A DNA stretch of 32,942 nucleotides from Deltaproteobacteria bacterium (GTDB lineage Bacteria; Desulfobacterota_D; UBA1144; Nemesobacterales; Nemesobacteraceae), in assembly GCA_029262295.1 (NCBI GenBank), contig JAJCZR010000059.1:1-32942 (forward strand). The letters are read 5' to 3'. The position numbers were made by a program, and so were the translations under genes. Positions 1 through 7,128 of the stretch are shown here, piece by piece (position 1 is the first letter of the stretch; each line of letters starts with the position of its first letter). The notes below the pieces were generated by a model. The model did not search any database. It was not told the DNA's origin and was given only the letters and a program-made list of their open reading frames with translations.

Positions 1-1
1 A

Positions 2-175
2 AGTTTTGATTCAAGAAACTATGGCTTTCAAAAGCTTACTCCCTTAATTCAGTCTATCGGTGAGTTTGAGATAGAAAGGCGCGGAAACCCTAAGGGAAGA
101 AACAAACTTGTGTATGTCAGGATTAAGCAAAAAGATTCGAAAGAAATTAGAAAACCTAGAAAACCCAAAAGCTAA
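2..175 (+). CDS. C-terminal end of an OST-HTH (LOTUS)-type protein, partial
   Basis: An open frame runs from the window edge to a TAA at 173-175, giving 57 residues with no start. The visible part contains NYGFQKLTPLIQSIGEFEIE, then a basic stretch and VYVRIK. This resembles the C-terminal OST-HTH/LOTUS domain (winged helix, RNA-binding), whose usual pattern is a Y-G-F-x-K-L core followed by a beta strand ending in V-R-x-K. In bacteria such domains commonly follow a NYN (PIN-like) nuclease domain, which would lie to the left of the window. The last dozen residues are a Lys/Arg/Pro-rich tail. The family call is by motif resemblance only; the fold and the NYN partner are inference. Confidence 0.6.
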   Translation, partial: SFDSRNYGFQKLTPLIQSIGEFEIERRGNPKGRNKLVYVRIKQKDSKEIRKPRKPKS

Positions 176-213
176 TTTTATCTACTTTGTTTTTCCATTA
201 AACTTCAATTTTC

Positions 214-501
214 ATGAAAGATTTAAATGAAGGTGATATTAATTCCATTATTGAGATGGCCTGGGATGATCATATTCCTTTTTCTGCTATTGAAGATCAG
301 TATGGCATAAAAGAATCTGAAGTTATAAAAATTATGCGCTCCGAGCTTAAAAAAAGTAGTTTTAAGATGTGGCGTAAAAGGGTAAGTTCTAATTTGAGTA
401 AGAAGCATGAAAAAATCAAACCTTCCAACCAAGATATGCGTAGTATGCAAAAAACTATTTCATTGGATAAAAAAGTGGAAGAAGAATTAGGAAAATGTTA
501 A
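214..501 (+). CDS. DUF2805 / TIGR03643 family protein
   Basis: A 95-residue protein starting at ATG 214. It opens with an acidic helix, then a short helix-turn-helix-like stretch (EMAWDDHIPFSAIEDQYGI, about residues 14-32), followed by a second helix with SEVIKIMRSELK. The pattern W-D/E-D-x-x-P-F-x-A-I, then a short spacer, then V-x-x-x-M-R matches my recollection of the small conserved hypothetical family DUF2805/TIGR03643. Its biochemical role is unknown. The C-terminal half is Lys-rich and lower in complexity. No strong Shine-Dalgarno is visible upstream. It lies 38 bp after the OST-HTH gene on the same strand, so co-transcription is possible. A nucleic-acid-binding role would be a guess from the HTH-like look. 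Confidence 0.7.
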   Translation: MKDLNEGDINSIIEMAWDDHIPFSAIEDQYGIKESEVIKIMRSELKKSSFKMWRKRVSSNLSKKHEKIKPSNQDMRSMQKTISLDKKVEEELGKC

Positions 502-558
502 ATATTGTAGTGAGAGATGTAAGAGAAATAAAATAAGGATTAGCAAAGAGGTTAAATC

Positions 559-705
559 TTGAAAAAGATTATTGAAAAAGAATTTGATATATTTGAAAAC
601 CTTGTTGAGAGAAATGATGTAATTAATGTTGATCCAAAAGATATTATTTACATTAATTGGTTGAAAGAGTGGAATAAAGAATTATTTAGAAAAAACCGGA
701 ATTAG
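559..705 (+). CDS. Hypothetical 48-residue protein, TTG start
   Basis: A short open frame starts with TTG at 559, six bases after an AAGAGGT ribosome-binding-like sequence. It encodes 48 residues: an acidic/hydrophobic first half (KKIIEKEFDIFENLVERND) and a second half with the aromatic motif YINWLKEWNKELF. The stop codon lies inside the loop of the terminator at 692-716, as expected for the last gene of a transcript. I do not recognise the family. The composition looks protein-like, with charged residues alternating with Ile/Leu/Phe. It could still be a chance ORF; start-site context and terminator position are the only support. Confidence 0.4.
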   Translation: MKKIIEKEFDIFENLVERNDVINVDPKDIIYINWLKEWNKELFRKNRN

Positions 706-716
706 CTCCCGGTTTT
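692..716. terminator. Bidirectional intrinsic terminator
   Basis: AAAACCGG at 692-699 pairs with CCGGTTTT at 709-716 around a 9-base loop. The T-run serves the plus-strand genes, and the matching A-run gives a T-run on the minus strand for clpB. It sits exactly between the convergent small ORF and clpB. Confidence 0.75.
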
Positions 717-725
717 ATTCAACTT

Positions 726-3305
726 TTAACTTGTAAAAGTAAACTCATCATCTTTTCCAATTTCCACATTTATTGTGTCACCTTCTTTAAAATCACCCTG
801 AAGAATCTTTGTGGCAATCGGATCCTGGATGTATTTTTGTATTGTTCTTTTAAGTGGTCTTGCACCATAAACAGGATCATAACCAATATCTGCAAGCCTT
901 ACTTTTGCTTCTTTTGAAAGCTCGATTCCCAGGTTCCTTTCAGAAAGCCTTGCCCTTAACTGGTCAATTTGAATTTCAACTATTTGTGTTAGTTCTTCTC
1001 TTCCAAGTGGTTTGAATATAATAGTTTCATCAACTCTGTTTAGAAACTCTGGTCTGAATTCTTCACGTAATACTTCATTCACCTTTGCTCTCATCTCATC
1101 TTCTTTGCCTACAAGTTCTTGAATATAATGGCTTCCAAGGTTTGAAGTCATAATAATAATTGTGTTTTTAAAATCTATAGTTCTTCCCTGACCATCTGTC
1201 AGTCTTCCATCATCAAGTATCTGCAAAAGAACATTAAAGACATCATTGTGAGCTTTTTCTATTTCATCAAAAAGGATGACAGAGTAGGGGCGTCTTCTCA
1301 CTGCTTCAGAGAGCTGGCCGCCTTCTTCGTAACCCACATACCCAGGGGGAGCACCAAGGAGTCTGGAAACAGTATGTTTTTCCATATACTCGCTCATATC
1401 AATTCTTATCATTGCGGATTCATCATCAAACATGAATCCTGCAAGGGCTTTTGAAAGCTCTGTTTTACCCACGCCGGTAGGTCCAAGAAAAATGAAAGAA
1501 CCAATAGGGCGGTTTGGGTCAGAAAGCCCCGCACGCGATCTTCTAAGCGCATTTGAAACTGCGGTGATAGGTTCACTTTGTCCGATAACCCTTTCGGATA
1601 ATCTGTCTTCCATGTGAATAAGTTTTTCGACTTCTCCTTCTATTAACCTTGAAACAGGTATGCCTGTCCATTTAGAAATAATTGAGGCTATGTCTTCTGA
1701 GTCGACTTCCTCTTTCAGCATCTTTTTTTGAGACTGTATTTCGTTTAACTCTTTACTCAATTCTTCAATTTCTTCGTTGAGTTTCGGAAGTTTTCCATAG
1801 AGAAACTCTGAAGCTTTTGATAGATCGCCTTCACGCTGCGCTCTATCTGCTTCCATTTTTCCCTGATCTATTTCTTCTTTTATTTTCCTTATTTTTTGTA
1901 TAGTTTCTTTTTCTCTTTGCCAGTGAGATTTTAACGCATCTGCTTCTTCTTTGAGATTGGCAATATTCATTTCGATTTCCTCAAGTTTCGTCTTAGCTGC
2001 ACTGTCTTTTTCCTTTTTAAGGCCCTCTCTTTCGATTTCAAGCTGAATTCCTTTTCTTTCAAGTTCGTCTATCTCAGTTGGCATTGAATCAATTTCCATT
2101 CTGAGCTTTGCTGCCGCTTCATCCATAAGATCAACAGCTTTATCTGGGAGAAACCTTCCTGAGATATATCTTGCAGAAAGCATTCCCGCTGCAATTAGGG
2201 CTTCATCCTTTATTTCTACTCCATGATGCACTTCATACTTTTCTTTTAGTCCCCTGAGGATTGATATTGTTTCCTCAACAGTTGGCTCATCTACATAGAC
2301 CTGCTGAAACCTTCTCTCTAAAGCAGAATCTTTCTCTATGTATTTTCTGTATTCATTTAGTGTTGTAGCACCAATGCAGTGGAGTTCTCCTCTTGCAAGG
2401 GCTGGTTTCAGCATATTTGAGGCATCCATTGCCCCCTCTGCTCCCCCGGCGCCAACAACAGTGTGTATTTCATCAATGAATAGAATTATTTCGCCGTCTG
2501 ATTCTGTTACTTCTTTTAGTACTGCTTTTAAACGTTCTTCAAATTGACCTCTGTATTTTGCTCCGGCAAGAAGTGATCCGATATCAAGTGCGATAAGTTT
2601 TTTGTTTTTAAGGCCTTCGGGAACATCACCGTTAACAATTCTCTGCGCCATTCCCTCTGCGATTGCAGTCTTACCAACTCCTGGTTCTCCAATAAGTACA
2701 GGGTTGTTTTTTGTCCTTCTGAGAAGTACCTGCATGACTCGGCGAATTTCATCATCCCTTCCAATTACAGGATCTATCTTTCCCTGTCTTGCAAGTTCAG
2801 TGAAATCTTTTCCATATTGTTTAAGTGATTGAAAAGTGTCTTCCGGGTTTTGAGTGTCCACGGTTTGTTTTCCCCTTATATCTTTTAATACATTTAAAAT
2901 ACTGTTTTTTGTCAGATTTAATTTTTTAAATTCTTCCTGTAAAGCACCTTTTGAATTTTCGGTTATAGCAATTAAAAGGTGTTCAGTGCTTATATACTGA
3001 TCACCAAGAGAATCTGCTTCTTTCTGTGCAGTCCTAAATGATCCACTAAGCTCACTGCTTGCATATATCTGATCGGTACTGCCTTCTACTTTTGGAATCT
3101 TCAAAAGTGCTGTTTCAGCAATAATTCTTACCTGCTCAGGTTTTATATTCAGTTTCTCCAGAATTTCGGATGGTATCCCTTTTTCTGCCAGAAGCGAAAT
3201 AAGCAGATGTGGAATATCCACAACCTGATTTCCTCTGTCCTGAGCCAGACTTTGTGCTTCAACCAGTGCTTCCTGAGCTTTTGTTGTCAGTTTATCAAAC
3301 TTCAT
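726..3305 (-). CDS. clpB: ATP-dependent disaggregase ClpB
   Basis: 859 residues, the normal full length for the cytosolic Hsp100 disaggregase, which works with DnaK/DnaJ/GrpE to pull polypeptides out of aggregates. The Clp N-terminal repeat domain covers about residues 1-145. NBD1 has Walker A GEPGVGKT at 206-213 and Walker [11 protein letters not shown] long charged coiled-coil M-domain covers roughly 400-530 and distinguishes ClpB from ClpA and ClpC. NBD2 has Walker A GPTGVGKT near residue 604, Walker [12 protein letters not shown] and sensor-2 GARPLKR near the C-terminus. The ATG is preceded by GGAGAG at a suitable distance. The gene stands alone, converging on the small ORF, with a repeat element upstream. 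No CIRCE operator and no clear sigma-32 promoter were found, so its stress control is not evident here. Confidence 0.98.
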   Translation of the reverse strand: MKFDKLTTKAQEALVEAQSLAQDRGNQVVDIPHLLISLLAEKGIPSEILEKLNIKPEQVRIIAETALLKIPKVEGSTDQIYASSELSGSFRTAQKEADSLGDQYISTEHLLIAITENSKGALQEEFKKLNLTKNSILNVLKDIRGKQTVDTQNPEDTFQSLKQYGKDFTELARQGKIDPVIGRDDEIRRVMQVLLRRTKNNPVLIGEPGVGKTAIAEGMAQRIVNGDVPEGLKNKKLIALDIGSLLAGAKYRGQFEERLKAVLKEVTESDGEIILFIDEIHTVVGAGGAEGAMDASNMLKPALARGELHCIGATTLNEYRKYIEKDSALERRFQQVYVDEPTVEETISILRGLKEKYEVHHGVEIKDEALIAAGMLSARYISGRFLPDKAVDLMDEAAAKLRMEIDSMPTEIDELERKGIQLEIEREGLKKEKDSAAKTKLEEIEMNIANLKEEADALKSHWQREKETIQKIRKIKEEIDQGKMEADRAQREGDLSKASEFLYGKLPKLNEEIEELSKELNEIQSQKKMLKEEVDSEDIASIISKWTGIPVSRLIEGEVEKLIHMEDRLSERVIGQSEPITAVSNALRRSRAGLSDPNRPIGSFIFLGPTGVGKTELSKALAGFMFDDESAMIRIDMSEYMEKHTVSRLLGAPPGYVGYEEGGQLSEAVRRRPYSVILFDEIEKAHNDVFNVLLQILDDGRLTDGQGRTIDFKNTIIIMTSNLGSHYIQELVGKEDEMRAKVNEVLREEFRPEFLNRVDETIIFKPLGREELTQIVEIQIDQLRARLSERNLGIELSKEAKVRLADIGYDPVYGARPLKRTIQKYIQDPIATKILQGDFKEGDTINVEIGKDDEFTFTS

Positions 3306-3334
3306 GTTTCTCTCCGTTTTATGTCCATAAACAT

Positions 3335-3362
3335 AAATTAGTACTTATATTGGGAGAATCAA
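3335..3362 (-). promoter_or_regulatory. Possible clpB promoter
   Basis: On the minus strand TTGATT (3362-3357) and TAATTT (3340-3335) are separated by 16 bases, about 30 bp before the clpB ATG. The match to the housekeeping consensus is only fair, and a CCCAATAT string inside the spacer vaguely recalls a heat-shock -10. Weak support. Confidence 0.3.
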
Positions 3363-3417
3363 GGGGTTTAGTTGTTAGGTGTTAGGTTTTTGTGTTTTTA
3401 AACTTATTGCTTTCTTT

Positions 3418-3573
3418 TGTCATTCCAAACTTGATTTGGAATCCAGAAAGGTAAGCCAGAATGGTGAGAAAGAGTAATTGTTCTGCCAATATATGCTATT
3501 GTATCAATCTAGTGAATTCTGAGATGTATTTATAATTCTAGTCAAAATCCTGGATGCCGCATCACATTCGGCA
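3418..3573 (-). repeat. MITE-like interspersed repeat, copy 1 (inverted orientation)
   Basis: Read on the minus strand this ~156 bp segment matches the two elements at 15672-15818 and 15950-16118. It shares the GGCATCCAGG end, a core resembling AAATACATCTCAG then a TCACTAGATTG-like string, and the end TTCCAAATCAAGTTTGGAAT followed by GACA. Both ends carry a short hairpin, and the two ends are inverted repeats of one another. The distal end at 3569-3573 departs from the TGTCAT terminus seen in the other copies. No coding capacity. It fills most of the gap between clpB and the thiolase terminator. Confidence 0.8.
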
Positions 3574-3611
3574 GGCTCAGTGCAGGCAAGCGCGGGATGA
3601 TATTGAGGGAA

Positions 3612-3638
3612 TAAAAAAAGCCCGGACCAGCTGGGCTT
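3612..3638 (-). terminator. Intrinsic terminator of the thiolase gene
   Basis: AAGCCC (3618-3623) pairs with GGGCTT (3633-3638). On the minus strand the hairpin is followed by a run of seven T residues. It lies just downstream of the thiolase stop codon. Confidence 0.8.
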
Positions 3639-3662
3639 AAATTGTTAAGTTTTTACTTTAAG

Positions 3663-4814
3663 TTATACGCCTAAGATATTTACAACACAGGTAATTCCAT
3701 CCATTGCAGGCTGTGCACCACCCATTGTTTCAATAATACCAACTTTTGCATCTGGCACCTGACGTTTTCCTGCTTCACCTCTAAGGTGTCTTACAAGCTC
3801 TGCTGTTTGAAGAAGCCCAGTTGCTCCGACAGGATGACCTCTGGAAAGAAGTCCACCGCTTGGGTTTACAGCCACTTTATCTCCGCCAACCCAGGTGGCC
3901 TTATTGTCTGAAAATTCAGCACCTTCACCTTTCCCGCAAAAACCAAGTGATTCTACAACCATTAGCTCTGCAATTGAAAAGGCATCATGGATTTCTGCAA
4001 GGTCCATATCTTCCGGTCCAAGTCCAGCCATTTCGTAAGCCATCTGTGATGTTCTCCATACATTCTCTGATGGATCACAAGTAAGCCCAGTTGCACTTGA
4101 ATATTTCCCGGACTGAGCAACACAACCTAAAACTTTTACAGGTTGTTTTTTAGCAAGTTCTTTTACGTGTTCTTCAGAGCAAAGAATTGCTGCCGCTGCA
4201 GCATCTCCTACAGGGCAACACATATTTCTAGTGATAGGATCTGCTATTACGGGTGAATTGATTACTTCTTCAACTGTTGTTTCTTTTCTGTATTGTGCAT
4301 CGGGGTTAAGTGATGCATGATATCTGCTTTTTACAACAACTTCTGCAAGCTGTTCAAGTGTAACACCATACTCGTCCATATATTTTGCTGCTCTTATTGC
4401 ATAAAGACCTGGCATGCCCATTCCCATTGCCACTTCAAGATCATCATCTTCAAGGGGTAGGGGGCCTCCTGAAAGTACCCTGCTCAGGTTCTCAACTCCA
4501 AGTGCCAGTGCTATGTCATATTGTCCATAAGCAATTGTTCTCCATGCTTCCCAGAATGCAAGTGTCCCGCTTCCGCAAGCTCCTTCAACGTTAATTACAG
4601 GCTGACCTACAAGCCCAATTTCTTTTAATGTTCTCTGACCAACACCCATTCCCTGATATACATGTCCACAAAAAGCTATTTCAATTTTTCTTGGGTGAAT
4701 GCCTGAATCTTTTAACGCTGCCCATGCTGCTGTTCTTCCAAGCTCATGTGCTGCTTGTTCAGGAAATCTGCCACATGGGGTGTTTCCAACTCCTATTATA
4801 TATACGTCTCTCAT
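3663..4814 (-). CDS. Thiolase-family acyltransferase
   Basis: 383 residues, the usual length of a thiolase (acetyl-CoA C-acetyltransferase or 3-ketoacyl-CoA thiolase fold). The N-terminal thiolase half carries the acyl-accepting Cys80 in VEGACGSGTLAFWEA. The C-terminal half has the GGLLSRGHPVGATG motif with His327. At the place of the second catalytic Cys (normally a C-x-G motif near the end) the protein has IIETMGGAQP, so the Claisen base Cys is missing. That is typical of the SCP2-like or lipid-transfer thiolase subgroup rather than classical degradative or biosynthetic thiolases. The reaction and substrate cannot be assigned. An AAGGAGG ribosome-binding site precedes the ATG. Single-gene unit with its own terminator, divergent from the nitroreductase gene. 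Confidence 0.88.
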   Translation of the reverse strand: MRDVYIIGVGNTPCGRFPEQAAHELGRTAAWAALKDSGIHPRKIEIAFCGHVYQGMGVGQRTLKEIGLVGQPVINVEGACGSGTLAFWEAWRTIAYGQYDIALALGVENLSRVLSGGPLPLEDDDLEVAMGMGMPGLYAIRAAKYMDEYGVTLEQLAEVVVKSRYHASLNPDAQYRKETTVEEVINSPVIADPITRNMCCPVGDAAAAAILCSEEHVKELAKKQPVKVLGCVAQSGKYSSATGLTCDPSENVWRTSQMAYEMAGLGPEDMDLAEIHDAFSIAELMVVESLGFCGKGEGAEFSDNKATWVGGDKVAVNPSGGLLSRGHPVGATGLLQTAELVRHLRGEAGKRQVPDAKVGIIETMGGAQPAMDGITCVVNILGV

Positions 4815-4846
4815 TTAATATGCCTCCTTGGCAAAGGTAGGTTTAT

Positions 4847-4873
4847 TTTATATCAGACAACCTTTTTTGTAAA
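4847..4873 (-). promoter_or_regulatory. Possible thiolase promoter
   Basis: TTTACA (4873-4868) and TATAAA (4852-4847) on the minus strand with a 15-base spacer, about 33 bp before the ATG. Good hexamers but a short spacer. Confidence 0.4.
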
Positions 4874-5009
4874 ATAGGTTCAGGATTAATGTTTATAAGT
4901 AACTTAGGTTAAATTATTAGCTTTTAATAAAGTTTTTGATCTTAACTTGGAATCATTGATAAAAACGATTAAAATAATATTCACTCTGAGCTTAACAGAG
5001 CTAAAATAC

Positions 5010-5038
5010 TTGACAAAGAATTTTAAAAATAATATCAT
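5010..5038 (+). promoter_or_regulatory. Promoter of the nitroreductase operon
   Basis: A perfect -35 TTGACA (5010-5015), a 17-base spacer and TATCAT (5033-5038), ending 51 bp before the ATG. Near-consensus housekeeping promoter. Confidence 0.7.
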
Positions 5039-5089
5039 CCTTTGAGGTTGATAAATTAGACAATAAACATTTTTAAGGAGGCAAGATTA

Positions 5090-6097
5090 ATGAGTAATGT
5101 ACCTTCAGCTAGTGAAGTTCCTAAAATGGATGCTTTTACCGCAATGGGAACTAGAAGATCCATAAGATGGTATGAACCAAATAAACCGGTTGAGAGATGG
5201 AAAATCCAGACAATGCTTGAAGCTGCCAGGCAAGCTCCAACTGCTGGAAACTATAATGGCCAAAGAGCTATAGTTGTACATAGGGACGAAGATCCAGAAA
5301 TTTGGGAATTTATTTCAGACTGGAGTCAGATCACGACCCAAATGGCACCAGTGTTGGTTTTTTGGATGTATGATATGGCAAACTATGATACAATGGGTCA
5401 GTCAATTCATGACTTATTAAGAACTGGTGGTCTAGATAAAGCACATGGTTGGGAATATGACAGAGTTTCAAGACTTTTTCCACTACCAGCTATGCTCCCA
5501 GATGCAATTATGCACAGACTTGCAGCAATTGATTTAGGAAATGCAATTCAAAATGCTTTAATAACGGCATCTGCCCTAGGACTTGGCACTTGCTTAAATG
5601 GTGCAAGTGGCGGAGCAAGAAGAAATGTAAAGGAAAAATTTAATCTGCCCGACACTTATACTTTTTGCTGGTTAATGACTCTTGGATATCCTGCGGAAAG
5701 TGTTGATGGCGGAGGTAGAAGACCAAGGCCTCCTTTTGAAACAATGTATTTTGAAAAGAAAGTAGGTAACCCTTTCAAAAGAGATCCAGAGGTAGTTAAA
5801 CTTGTTGAAGGTCTTAATCTTCTGCAACCAATTGCTCCATTGCCAGGAAGACTTGAGGAAATTAACAAACTTACCAAGAGATTTGGTCTTGGTGATGAAT
5901 ATTTAACTGACTGGAAGCTTGAGCCTTCTCAACTTGGTGATGTTGCAGGGGATAAACCATTGAAACCATTATCAAAAGAGGAAATTATAGCTTCTGCTGA
6001 GGGTGCTGAAAAAAGTGATTTTGAACTTCACCCAACAGTTAAAAGAGAAGAACTTGAAAGTTACAGGGAAAAAAGAGGAATTAGTGCAAACGATTAA
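5090..6097 (+). CDS. Nitroreductase-family flavoprotein
   Basis: 335 residues. The first ~225 form a nitroreductase (FMN-dependent NAD(P)H oxidoreductase) domain: FTAMGTRRSIRWYEP near the start (phosphate-binding Arg-Arg-Ser), ARQAPTAGNYNGQ and, later, NAIQNALITASALGLGTCLNG and MTLGYPAE. These are the usual landmarks of the family. The remaining ~110 residues are a charged extension absent from ordinary ~200-residue nitroreductases; I do not recognise it. The family reduces nitro groups, quinones, flavins or halogenated aromatics, and the substrate here is unknown. A strong AAGGAGG ribosome-binding site precedes the ATG. It is followed 26 bp later by a small gene with its own AGGAGG, the pair ending at the terminator at 6341. 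Confidence 0.9.
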   Translation: MSNVPSASEVPKMDAFTAMGTRRSIRWYEPNKPVERWKIQTMLEAARQAPTAGNYNGQRAIVVHRDEDPEIWEFISDWSQITTQMAPVLVFWMYDMANYDTMGQSIHDLLRTGGLDKAHGWEYDRVSRLFPLPAMLPDAIMHRLAAIDLGNAIQNALITASALGLGTCLNGASGGARRNVKEKFNLPDTYTFCWLMTLGYPAESVDGGGRRPRPPFETMYFEKKVGNPFKRDPEVVKLVEGLNLLQPIAPLPGRLEEINKLTKRFGLGDEYLTDWKLEPSQLGDVAGDKPLKPLSKEEIIASAEGAEKSDFELHPTVKREELESYREKRGISAND

Positions 6098-6123
6098 TTT
6101 TATTTAATTAATAGGAGGTTGAA

Positions 6124-6315
6124 ATGGCTGAAATAACTGTAAATATTCCTGATCCAATACTAGCAAAAATTGATAAAAGAGCTGAGCAGACCAATAACTC
6201 AAGAGAAGGGCTAATTATAGCAAACTTGGGATTGATATTTGGTGTAGCTATCTATGACCATACAAAATGGTTAAAAAATATTCAGGATGAACCTGATAAA
6301 ACAAAACCTTGGTAG
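6124..6315 (+). CDS. Small protein with a ribbon-helix-helix-like N-terminus
   Basis: 63 residues from ATG 6124, preceded by AGGAGGT. The beginning, MAEITVNIPDPILAKIDKRA, has the beta-strand then amphipathic-helix look of a ribbon-helix-helix or CopG-type N-terminus. After an S-R-E-G turn, however, the second helix position is occupied by a hydrophobic stretch (LIIANLGLIFGVAIYDH) that could be membrane-associated instead. The C-terminus is short and polar. Being in one operon with the nitroreductase suggests a linked role, perhaps an accessory or membrane-tethering peptide, but nothing in the sequence fixes this. The strong ribosome-binding site and terminator make it a likely real gene. Confidence 0.65.
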   Translation: MAEITVNIPDPILAKIDKRAEQTNNSREGLIIANLGLIFGVAIYDHTKWLKNIQDEPDKTKPW

Positions 6316-6340
6316 TTTGGTTTAGTTCTTAAATAGATTA

Positions 6341-6369
6341 AAAAAGGCGCTTAATGCGCCTTTTTTTTT
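6341..6369 (+). terminator. Intrinsic terminator
   Basis: AAAAAGGCGC (6341-6350), loop TTAAT, GCGCCTTTTT with a run of nine T residues. Perfect 10-bp stem; ends the nitroreductase operon and marks the left border of the glycosyltransferase island. Confidence 0.9.
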
Positions 6370-6398
6370 GTCCATCTAATATCTTAATTCTTAAAAGC

Positions 6399-7101
6399 AT
6401 GAGAGATTTCCCCAAAACATTCATTATTAATCTTAAAAAATCACCTCAGAAAAAAATTTATTGAAAAACAGCTACATGATCTAAATTTAGATTATGAAAT
6501 TTGTGAAGCAGTGGATGGAAATAAATTTAACAATGAAGAAATAGACAAATGTTATTCAGATGAGAAAGCTAACAGCAAAATAAAAAGAAACTTGAGTAGA
6601 GAAGAAATCGGGTGTTATTTGTCTCATTTGAGCGTTCATAAAAAGATTGTTGATCTCGATATTTATTTTGCAATTGTGCTAGAAGATAATGTTTCCTTTG
6701 ATTCTAAATTAGTTGAAGTTGTAAAATCTCTTTTGGATAAAAAAAGGAGTGGGATATTGCGCAACTTTACTATTCGCATGCCTGTCTTTATTCCTGGTAT
6801 AAGACCGAATTGACTGATAAATTTAATTTGAAAAAAACTTGTTAATATTCCGTGGGGAGCTGCTGCATATTCTAAAAAGATCTTAGAGGATTCATTTCCG
6901 ATTGTGTACAGAATCAAGAAAGAAGATTTAATTATAAGGGCTGTACAACCAATCTGTGTTAAGCATGCTCTTGAAAAAGTTATTAAGTCAACTATGCAGG
7001 AAAGAGAATTTTTGAAAAGAGAAAGAGAGAATAAAACTTTAACTAAACGGCTATGTATATATGTTCATGTCAATCTAAATAAACTTGAAGAAAAAATTTA
7101 A
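6399..7101 (+). pseudogene. Decayed glycosyltransferase family 25 (LPS-type) gene
   Basis: Fragments of one GT25 protein lie in successive frames. ATG 6399 begins FPKTFIINLKKSPQ, the family N-terminus. At the A7 tract near 6451-6457 the frame shifts to FIEKQLHDLNLDYEICEAVDG, then REEIGCYLSHLSVHKKI and FAIVLEDNVSFD (the acidic ED of the donor site). Near 6750-6780 the frame is lost again and WYKTELTDKFNLKK appears in another frame. At the A7 tract 6831-6837 it moves once more to LVNIPWGAAAYSKKI, which continues to the stop at 7101. At least three shifts, two at A-homopolymers, make an active product unlikely. A working GT25 would add a sugar to lipooligosaccharide. Sequencing error is an alternative for the homopolymer shifts, but not clearly for the middle one. 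Confidence 0.75.
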
Positions 7102-7128
7102 TCCTTACTATAATATTTACTGAAGCTG

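Noticed and set aside
3306-3420. CIRCE or heat-shock operator upstream of clpB
   Set aside because: No TTAGCACTC-type inverted repeat and no properly spaced sigma-32 hexamers were found; only a weak housekeeping-like pair.
4385-4594. Small plus-strand frames opposite the thiolase
   Set aside because: Shadows of the thiolase coding strand with no start-site context.
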